Of a stretch of 64,000 bases of DNA, positions 56,201-64,000 are shown one piece after another (the stretch's first letter is position 1; each line of letters starts with the position of its first letter). The translations under genes and the position numbers were made by a program. The stretch is from Epichloe hybrida (taxonomy: Eukaryota > Ascomycota > Sordariomycetes > Hypocreales > Clavicipitaceae), in assembly GCA_019022495.1 (NCBI GenBank), contig JAFEKR010000002.1, forward strand, positions 3,596,001-3,660,000, read 5' to 3'. The notes under the pieces were generated by a model that was not told the origin of the DNA, did not search any database, and worked only from the letters and a program-made list of their open reading frames with translations.

Positions 56201-58565
56201 GATATGGTGTCCTGCCAGTTTGCCGGACCCCGTCGTATTAGTTTTACTCTTGTTGGAGAGTGCACGCGGAGCTCCGCCATCGTGGTGCGATTGGATAATG
56301 CGTTGGCTGTGGATGCCTCTGCCGGCCACGGCGGGTACGGAAGCACAGTACGAATTTAATAGCTACGTTGGCTGACCGCCGCTTTCGGTGTCCGGGTGCG
56401 TTCAGTGTTGCTATTTCGCACAACAGGGGCCACAATCCACCGCTTGCCGATGTTTCCCGTGCTGATGTACTCCGTATGTACGGATTACTCAGAGTTCCCG
56501 CCGCCACCGCCCCCTGGGCCACCACGAACCGGCCCAATTCACATTTCACGCACGGGATGAGAATAATTCCCTGGGCCTGGGCCTTTCCGAGGTGGTTGGC
56601 TTGCTATGTATATTACATAAGTGCACTGTGTACCTTCTCAACTACACATACACTACTGTACATCGTAAGCACTTTGCTTTTCCCGGCCAGCAAAGCGCCT
56701 TATTATTAGTCGTCGTGACCACCTGTCTGTCCATTCCATGACGAGAGCCCGTCGTGCGCTCGCTCGCTGTTCGCACTGGGCCCTTGCCACGTCGTTGTCC
56801 ATAATAGGGATCCCATACGGTACGATTTGATCTGCAATGGATCAGCGCCGCCCACACGATTCACGAACGAGTCGGCTCAATTCATGACTCTGTGGAAAAT
56901 GTGTCACTGGCTTCCCAGGTCGATTTGAGGAGCACTATTCATGAATCATGCGGCAATGCTGCCGGTGACAACCGCCAAGTACCTACTCCGTACACTGCTA
57001 ACTAATAATCCGTACATGCTGATTTGTGGGCGGATTGGACCACGTATCAACTTTCGCTCTGCTCGTCCGTCGTCTGCCCGTTGTGCGCAATTGCCCGCTC
57101 TTCGCGTCCATCTCACCCATCACCTTGCCAAGGCCAGTGAATTCTCAGGGTCCGGTAGTCCGGACTTTGCTGGACAGGACGGGCAAGGGCAAGATCCAAT
57201 CGGGTCAGACGCACAGGCACAAGTGACGCGAGCCTAGCCCTCCTGCCAAGCATCTCATTGTTGCAGCTCATCAATCTCATCGGTAACGTGACAGTACGGT
57301 CGACCATATCACTGTTTGGTGTGCGGTAATAAGGGCCGGTCACCCTCCGTGCCTCCCTGCTTGCGCGCTCGAGTAATTTTAGTAAGGACAAAGGCACGGA
57401 GCATTTGTACATGTATGTCCCGCTCCAGCAAGTGCAAGTCAACAAAAACAAAGTCGCAACTGTCCGTCGACCCACCTAGCCCAGGCGTGCCAGACCGCAC
57501 TCCAGCCGCCAGCCCTGGGCGTGCCGCTCTGCTCCCAGTGTTTTCAGAGTTCCCACTGTCCGAAATTTGGCGACTGCGGCGACTGCGGCGCCTGCGTTTT
57601 TTTCTTCTCCCTCTAGCCTAGGCCCACCCATCAATATGTATATTCCCGTCTCGCCGCTCCAAATTCCATCCGGCTCCTCCTCCCTCCCATCACACGATTT
57701 TACTCTGGCCGGCTTTGCCTAACGCTTCATCGAGTCTGCGTCTTGGCTGCGCCTTGCCCTTGGGCATCTGCTGCGTTGGCTCTCGCACTCCCACTCGCGC
57801 TCACACTCGTGCCGTCTGTCGAGCCTGTCGAAAAAGGCGGGAAAGAGGTCCACTGATCGCATTGCCTCGCGAGGATCGGCAACGTCGCAGTGCCTACAGA
57901 TAGTCGCCTGCGGTCTCACCACGCCACTCTTGGACAAACGTCATCTTGGAATCCGCCAAGCTCCGTACGACCACATCTTTCTCTCACCTGCATATATCTG
58001 CACCACTCCAATCCTTGGTCTGAACAATAAACTTGCTGTTCTGATCCTTTGTTCGACGACGTCTTATTATTTCCGGCGCTACCCACACAAGACTGCACAG
58101 ACAACGAATACCGCCACTGTCGGCTGCTTGCGAAAGAAACCATCGACGACGACGTTTGTTCTTTTCGGGATCACACTATAGAACCCTAAATATTTCAAGC
58201 CGTGGAACATGTCGAATTGTCGATTATAGCACTACGGTCCGACGGGCCATCCGAGGTTTTCGTCAAGACTTGTCTTGGAAACACGACTAGAGGGCTGCAC
58301 TGGTTTGCAGACTTCAGCTGCGCGACGCACCGCCTTGGACTCTGCCCTTGAAGAACACGAAGCTTGTTCCTCAACCCTTTTTCCTTCAAACCAACTTTGA
58401 AGCCGATCCTTCGTAAACCCCTGTCTGCCGGAGCCTCATCTATAATCGATTTCAGGTGTATCGATCTTGCAGCCCTCGGCCCTGAACCGGCAGAACCATA
58501 TATTTCACTTTACGACATACTTTCCATCTACTTTGCTCCAGGACTCGATCCACCGCGACACAGCA
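53246..58565. other. 5.3-kb gene-free stretch with the DUF2457 gene promoter
   Basis: No convincing gene. Open frames at 53520-54110 and 55465-55899 start with non-ATG codons and resemble nothing. TACGGAGTA nonamers lie at about 55267, 56467 and 56983. The last kilobase (about 57600-58565) is pyrimidine-rich and probably forms a long leader for the next gene. Confidence 0.45.
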
Positions 58566-60680
58566 ATGGCGGCCTCCTCTCCTACTTCGCAGGTTCCCAC
58601 CTGGGTCTCCCTTGCTTCAGATGAAGCCGAGGAAGTAGACGAACCTCCCGAGATCAGACAAAACTTCGCAAGAACTGTCATCCGACGTCAGCAGGATCAA
58701 TCTTCACTGCTCACCAAGGCCATTATGGGCGAGCCGGAAGAGCATTCTTCACGTCACACTCACTCCATTCTGTTGAACAACCAGCGCCGACGTTCCATGA
58801 CCAGCAATGTGAGCGTTGCCTCGACCGCCGATCTCACCAGTGACACGGGAATGACAAGTCCCTGCCGCACAAATACCCCAAGCCCTCCTATTCCGGTGAT
58901 GGCTGATCTTCGGCTGCACACCGAACTCACCGAGCGTAAAAAGGCTCCCACCGTCACCAACCACGCGCCTCAACCCCCGAAGGCGCGATGCATTCAATTT
59001 GTGTGCACCGCCAAACCTCCCGTCGCTCAAGCCGAGCCTGTGGTCAAGGCGCCATTCGCCGAACCAGCCCCCAGACGGCCTTCTATCAAGTTCGCCTGTG
59101 GAGCTCCTCGATCAGCTTCGACCCAGAACACGCCGCCGAGGAACATGATTAACTCCGCTGCACCTTCGTTGCCAGCCAACCCAGAATCTCCTTCCACTCC
59201 CAAAAAGGTCTCCGCGCTCTCCGCTGCCCTCCACGCTTCACCACGCCCAACTGCACTCTGTCGCCTTTCCAGCAAGACCACCTTGTCCCGACCCAAATTC
59301 CTTCGCGCCAACTCCAAGGATTTGGTCAAAGATGGCTCTCAATTCCATGAATTCGCCAGTGGCACCGCAAGAGAGGAAGATTGGATAAGACAGACCCCGT
59401 CCGCCATCTCAACCAAACTCACCATTGATGACACATTGTCCAAAGAAAACCATTTTCGCCGTCTTGGAGCTGAAGCTGAGGAAGAAGCCGAGTTGGAAGA
59501 GGCGGAGGAGGAGGCGGCGGCTTACGCCGAGAATGATGCTGAGGATGAGGACGAGGATGACAATGATCACGATGACTTCGACGACGAGGACGATGAGGTG
59601 GATAACGAAGAAGACGATGTTGGAGAAGACTCCGATGGTTATCACACGGATTCTGAGACTGGCTTTGCAGAATCCGAAGACGACGAGGATGAAGACGAGA
59701 ACATGATTCTTTGGACTCCCAGCCATGCCACTGTTCGCCGGAACACTACTACCACCCCCATTTGCCGATCATCTGTCCATGATCCTCAATCAGATTCCTC
59801 CGCGGCGAGTCACGCCAGTCGATCCAGCATGCGTCGGATCAGAACTAGACGCATCAAGATTGAATCTGATGCTCCAGATCTGCCCGATAGCACCGACTTC
59901 GTCTGTGGTACGCTGGACGAAGACAGGCCTCTTGAGGAAGCATATCTCTCTTGCCTAGCTGCTCGTAGAAACGAGAAGCTCCGACTCATTCCACAAGACA
60001 TTGATCCCAGTTTCCCGGCTTCGGACCCTGACAACGATGACGAGGAAGAAGTTTACAATCGTGTTCACCACGACAGCGATGAAGGCGTCTGGGTTCAAGG
60101 CAACATGGAAGATCTCCACCATGGCCAGCAAGACCGCTCCCGAAGACGTAAGAAGAGCGAGCAAGCTTCGCCTCGGAAACTTCGCTCCCCAGCACCAGCA
60201 CCGAGACGACATCATTCTCCCCCACCCAAGGCTCGCGGCCGTTCTCCCAAGCCATTGTTTGGACGTCAATCACCCAGAAGAATGCGCTCCCCGGCACCAA
60301 AAGCACTCAATACTCCATCGCAAACACCTCGACAAGGCGCACATGTTCAATTTCACTTGGCTGGCCGGCCTGGCATGACACTGACAAAATCTCTGCCACG
60401 CCCCCCTGCTCTCTTCACTGCCATGAAGGGCGGCAAGTCCCTCAAGCATCAGCACGAGTCTGATTGTCACCTTCGCGGTGCTATCGACATCGTCAAAGGT
60501 CTGGAACGCAAGCGACAGCGTCGCAAGGAGAAATTCTTCCAAAAGTACTGCAATCGGGCGCGACGAGGTCAAATTCCCGAGCGGAAACCACAGCCTGGAC
60601 GTGGAGCTGAGCGCATGAAGGAACTTGGATTACTCATGGCTGGCAAAAGGGATCAGGGCAACTATGTCCTGTCTGTCTAA
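58566..60680 (+). CDS. DUF2457-family fungal protein, acidic and basic low complexity
   Basis: A single exon of 704 residues from ATG 58566 (aaATGG); the frame is open further upstream but without an ATG. I assign it to DUF2457, a filamentous-ascomycete family of unknown function, from STDFVCGTLDEDRPLEEAYL and the preceding RRIKIES segment. Related short motifs recur: CIQFVCTAK and SIKFACGAP, about 60 residues apart. The centre is a very acidic stretch (about 325-405). After the DUF motif comes a basic Ser-Pro repeat region (SPRKLRSPAPAPRR, SPRRMRSPAPKA), then HCHLRGAIDIVKGLERKRQRRKEKFF-like sequence near the C-terminus. The split of acidic middle and basic SP-rich end suggests a nuclear or RNA-associated protein, but that is only inference. 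Confidence 0.85.
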   Translation: MAASSPTSQVPTWVSLASDEAEEVDEPPEIRQNFARTVIRRQQDQSSLLTKAIMGEPEEHSSRHTHSILLNNQRRRSMTSNVSVASTADLTSDTGMTSPCRTNTPSPPIPVMADLRLHTELTERKKAPTVTNHAPQPPKARCIQFVCTAKPPVAQAEPVVKAPFAEPAPRRPSIKFACGAPRSASTQNTPPRNMINSAAPSLPANPESPSTPKKVSALSAALHASPRPTALCRLSSKTTLSRPKFLRANSKDLVKDGSQFHEFASGTAREEDWIRQTPSAISTKLTIDDTLSKENHFRRLGAEAEEEAELEEAEEEAAAYAENDAEDEDEDDNDHDDFDDEDDEVDNEEDDVGEDSDGYHTDSETGFAESEDDEDEDENMILWTPSHATVRRNTTTTPICRSSVHDPQSDSSAASHASRSSMRRIRTRRIKIESDAPDLPDSTDFVCGTLDEDRPLEEAYLSCLAARRNEKLRLIPQDIDPSFPASDPDNDDEEEVYNRVHHDSDEGVWVQGNMEDLHHGQQDRSRRRKKSEQASPRKLRSPAPAPRRHHSPPPKARGRSPKPLFGRQSPRRMRSPAPKALNTPSQTPRQGAHVQFHLAGRPGMTLTKSLPRPPALFTAMKGGKSLKHQHESDCHLRGAIDIVKGLERKRQRRKEKFFQKYCNRARRGQIPERKPQPGRGAERMKELGLLMAGKRDQGNYVLSV

Positions 60681-61817
60681 GGAGAAACTTCCCGACCATC
60701 GAGGTGCCCTTCGATTTTTCACTCGAAGACTTGCTCCAACAGCATTGGCGCATCTGCGCCTCCCTCTTCGGCACGAGCACTGTCTGAGTTGACAATTTCT
60801 ATTATTTCCACATTTTGGTACTTGCATTCTTGTGCAGTTCGTACATTATGAGTTGACGACTTTTTTTTTTTGTTCCTGTATATAGCCGAGGCCCCCCCAG
60901 TCATGAAAAAATTGTGCCCGGGCGAAGTGACTGTTGCTTACTTGAACGTCCTTCTGTACATACGTCCTTTTTCTTCTTACAAATCAGCCTCCTTTCCTTT
61001 GTTATGTTGGACAAGGCCATGTATATTGGAGAGGCACACTTGCATTCGCTAGGATACCCTTCGTCAGAGAGTTATTGGAGTCAATGTATGGGCACTTGTC
61101 AGGCGTTGTTGTCGGAATATGTAGCACAATCACATGAGATTTGACATGATTCCTGCTTTTTTTTTTTTTTTTCATGTGACCTGACTCTGCCAGCATTTCC
61201 ACAAGGAGACGCTCGATATGGGCATCGAGGCGTCCTGCCAAGCGAGTGGATTTTTATTTAAGCTGCGTTGTTTTAATGCATCAATACAGAATTGCGTACG
61301 CATGTACGTTCGTAGGTAGACAGCAACTACGATACTAAAGGGCCTGTCAGGAGAATCTTGTCCTTGAGAGAGCCCACTGGCAGTGCCTTGGTTCCCTTAA
61401 TTAACTGAGTCAGCAAGTATCTACCTAGAGGTCTACCTAGAGACTTCCGACGTTTTCGACATTAATAATTAATAATACTGGTAGTCCGTAGTGTCGGCTG
61501 GCAATGTTGTTTGATCGCGTCCCACTCTATAACAGCTGGCCGTCGGCTCGGAGGTCCCAGCGAGGAGTGCGGCAGCCTTGATGGCTGCCTGAGATTCCAG
61601 GCACGAAACCTGTCTGGCTCTGGCCCTGGCAAGTACGGAGTACCAAGGTTGAAGTCGGAGTGCGTCCTCGAGTCTTTTGGTGTATCGCAGCAATCTGTCT
61701 ATTCGCCACGTTCCACCACAGAGAGACGACCGCCCCCAACATCCCGTCATCACAACCAACCTGAACTCTTGTTCAACGCTTCGACAACACCGACGACTCG
61801 GAGATTCTAGCCCATCA
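60681..61817. promoter_or_regulatory. Intergenic region between the DUF2457 gene and SAR1
   Basis: 1.1 kb without a recognisable gene. T runs occur near 60862-60871 and 61157-61172; one TACGGAGTA nonamer lies at about 61635. The SAR1 promoter must lie in the last few hundred bases. Confidence 0.4.
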
Positions 61818-62801
61818 TGTGGATTGTTAACTGGTGTACGTTCTGCCCGCCTCATTTGTCGTTTTGGACAGAGCCAAGGGTGACTGACACGTGTCGCTTG
61901 TACGGTGGTTTTTAGTTTACGATGTTCTCTCCAACCTGGGGCTGCTGAACAAGCACGCCAAGCTGTTGTTCTTGGGTCTCGACAATGCAGGGAAGACGAC
62001 GCTTTTGCACATGCTAAAGGTATGTCGGACAACTGCCCGTTGCGCTGCCGTCATGTGATTGTCATGCCATGTCACGACATTGCGTTGCCGGCAACTCACA
62101 ACTCATCCACATGCTTGGTGGACATCAAGAGGATATATTTGCACCGCCGTGGCGAAGAGACAGCCGCTAACAAACCACGCACACAGAATGATCGAGTCGC
62201 CATGTTGCAGCCTACCCTTCACCCTAGTGAGTTCCTCCCTCGACACATGCGTTGAATGGTGCTTCGCGCGCACAAACGGCAAATCCTCACGGCTTGTCAC
62301 TAAACTGGACATTCTAGCATCCGAGGAGCTTGCTATCGGCAACGTTCGATTCACAACTTTCGATTTGGGAGGTCACCAGCAAGGTAAGTGTCGCATACAC
62401 CGCAAATGTGCACGTCCCGCTCGGATTGCCGTCCTGTTTACTGACTTGCAATCTACTTAGCCCGTCGTATTTGGAGAGATTATTTTCCCGAGGTCAATGG
62501 TGTCGTTTTCCTCGTCGATGCCAAGGATCATGAACGCCTGCCCGAAGCCAAAGCTGAGCTTGACGCCCTCCTGGCCTTGGAAGAGTTGGCTAAGGTCCCC
62601 TTCGTCATTTTGGGCAACAAGATCGATCACCCCGATGCTGTGTCCGAAGATCAGCTGAGACACGAGCTTGGTATGTACCAAACTACTGGCAAGGGCAAGG
62701 TCCCGCTGGAGGGCATTCGACCCATTGAGCTCTTCATGTGCTCCGTCGTCATGCGCCAGGGTTATGGTGAGGGTATAAGATGGCTTTCTCAGTATGTGTA
62801 A
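61818..62801 (+). CDS. sar1: SAR1, small GTPase of the COPII coat
   Basis: Five exons: 61818-61836, 61916-62019, 62187-62226, 62318-62383 and 62461-62801, giving 189 residues, the family length. The first exon is only 19 bases; the donor GTACGT at 61837 is needed to read MWIVNWFYDVL. Sar1-GTP inserts its N-terminal amphipathic helix into the ER membrane and recruits Sec23/24. Visible motifs: P-loop GLDNAGKTT (27-35), switch I with TLHPTSE (Thr near 51-55), switch II DLGGHQQ (70-76), NKID, and CSVV near the end. No myristoylation glycine, as expected for Sar1. Its exchange factor SEC12 is encoded at 32.5-34.4 kb. Confidence 0.97.
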
Positions 62802-63585
62802 AGAGAGGGGTCTTGTACAGGACGACGAGGCCGTTGTGTTTGTATAGGCGCACAGAGGTAGACGGATTTGGGAGCAGACAAAGCGAGGAGCGTATCGTGT
62901 ATCAGCTGTGATGTGTGCGGACGTAGCGAGTGGTTCATGAGACCCAGCATACTCTTGAGGCGAGCAATGGGTCGTGTAATGCCAAATGACATTTTTTAGC
63001 ACAAAGAAGATCAATCTATAATGTGTTCTGTTTCAAACGCCTTCGTTATTCATGTACTGTTCGCGTAAATGTCGTGGAACCGACATGTGACGACAAAAAA
63101 GGGATACGACAATCAGCATTTCAACTTCTTATGCACTGAGACCATCGTTTTCAGTTGCATTTTGCCTCAGGTCTCGCGAGAGCTACCTGCATTGTCCTAT
63201 TTTATCAGTTGCAGCAGTCTCACGACTGGATAGACATGTTTTGAGCTGCCAATGAAGCTGAGGTGGCGGGCGGCGGCGCTGGTGCAACTGTAAAATCCGC
63301 CCCATAACATCAAGTCCCCAACGAAAGCAAGAACGGGTCGCCCAGGAACCAACCTAAAATCCTGTCCTAGTATCAATGGCCGACGTCATTCCTCTACAAC
63401 TCTATTATGCTCCCGTGGGGCGACGAGAATCAGACAAAAGCGTTAGAATTTCCCCAGCTCCAATATCCCTACACGCCTGACCCCGAATGCACTTCAAAAA
63501 ACCACAACACGCCTCGAAAGTCAGCCTGAATCTACAAATAGGAAGATAAGCTGTACTTGCTGTTCTGTGCCCTCACAGGTGGCTA
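62802..63585. other. Intergenic region downstream of SAR1
   Basis: 784 bp without a recognisable gene. It holds the SAR1 3' region and the promoter and leader of the next plus-strand gene. Confidence 0.4.
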
Positions 63586-64000
63586 ATGGCCAGCCGGAGC
63601 CGCAAAACAATGCTTGACGACACGATTTACGGCTTCCCACCAGAATCGCTCGATCCATCGTCCCTCCCCGATGCCGACCATGAATTCATCAAGCCGGAGG
63701 AGCTGGCCGCATTCGAGACGGCTCTCCAAGCGCCCGATCCGCTGCAAAGCCCATCCGACGACCCGAGCGTCATACGATCTCCCTTGAGCGCATCCAGCTC
63801 CTTCAACCTCACGAAGCGAAACTCACAAGCTGGTATGGGCGATGACGATGACCATGCACATACGGATGCCATTACCGCCGCAGCTGCGGCTGCAGGAGGC
63901 GAACTGTCTCACCCGCCCGAACAGCATACCCAGGGGACCTTTTTTACAGCGCAAAATGACTGGGCGCCAGTCAGCCCGAAGTTTTTTAGGAAACGTCCAA
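63586..64000 (+). CDS. 5' part of a gene truncated by the window end, possibly a patatin-like phospholipase
   Basis: ATG at 63586 (MASRSRKTMLDDTIYGFPPE) opens a frame that stays open to the last base, about 138 codons. A second in-frame ATG is at 63610. The visible part is Ser/Asp/Pro/Ala-rich and looks disordered, ending FFTAQNDWAPVSPKFFRKRP. The FxTAQNDWxPV segment reminds me of the region just before the membrane helices of fungal patatin-like phospholipases, but the catalytic GXSXG would lie outside the window, so the identity is weak. Confidence 0.55.
   Translation, partial: MASRSRKTMLDDTIYGFPPESLDPSSLPDADHEFIKPEELAAFETALQAPDPLQSPSDDPSVIRSPLSASSSFNLTKRNSQAGMGDDDDHAHTDAITAAAAAAGGELSHPPEQHTQGTFFTAQNDWAPVSPKFFRKRP

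Overview
The window is nuclear DNA of a filamentous ascomycete. The genes have short introns (about 50-170 bp) with GTRNGT-type donors, CTRAC-like branch points and CAG/TAG acceptors. The proteins include fungal families such as Afi1, a DUF2457 protein, a 10-finger TFIIIA, a Zrt3-type ZIP and a fungal Mediator subunit 15. Gene content and the very frequent intergenic nonamer TACGGAGTA suggest Sordariomycetes, perhaps Hypocreales; that placement is inference. About 18 gene loci occupy 64 kb, separated by long gene-poor gaps.

Layout. 1-1939: no confident gene. 1940-4558 (+) Afi1-type polarity protein; 5017-6105 (-) S-formylglutathione hydrolase; 6762-7208 (-) small secreted 8-Cys protein; 9212-9853 (-) RPB6 and 10290-11894 (+) TFIIIA, head to head; 12505-14333 (-) Zrt3-like ZIP zinc transporter and 16700-17428 (+) a GPI-type protein with three C-x2-HGDHWHC repeats, also head to head; 18168-19232 (+) mitochondrial nuclease NUC1; 19975-20713 (+) ISG12/IFI6-like membrane protein; 22162-26824 (-) Mediator subunit 15; 32486-34426 (-) SEC12; 34835-36084 (+) a decayed aldehyde dehydrogenase; 37252-39289 (-) bZIP-type regulator; 44487-45496 (+) SMP-30/gluconolactonase-like protein; 48419-51022 (-) zinc-finger protein with a reading-frame break; 51443-52159 (-) ATP synthase delta-like gene missing its usual first exon; 52768-53245 long inverted-repeat element; 58566-60680 (+) DUF2457 protein; 61818-62801 (+) SAR1; 63586-end (+) 5' part of an unidentified, possibly patatin-like, gene.

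How the genes relate. Most are housekeeping genes: secretory pathway (SEC12 and SAR1, the COPII exchange factor and its GTPase, 28 kb apart), transcription (RPB6, TFIIIA, MED15), mitochondrial (NUC1, ATP synthase delta-like) and formaldehyde detoxification. The most interesting candidate system is 12.5-17.4 kb: a ZIP zinc transporter divergent from a predicted cell-surface His/Cys-repeat protein, a layout reminiscent of the zincophore/transporter pair PRA1-ZRT1 of Candida but built from different proteins. The 48-53 kb stretch looks genomically disturbed: a frame-broken gene, a 5'-truncated gene and a foldback repeat lie side by side, and a single arm of the same repeat sits just upstream of the ISG12-like gene at 19.6 kb.

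Limits: exon boundaries were assigned by reading splice signals and frame, without transcripts. Family calls rest on recognised motifs, not on database searches.
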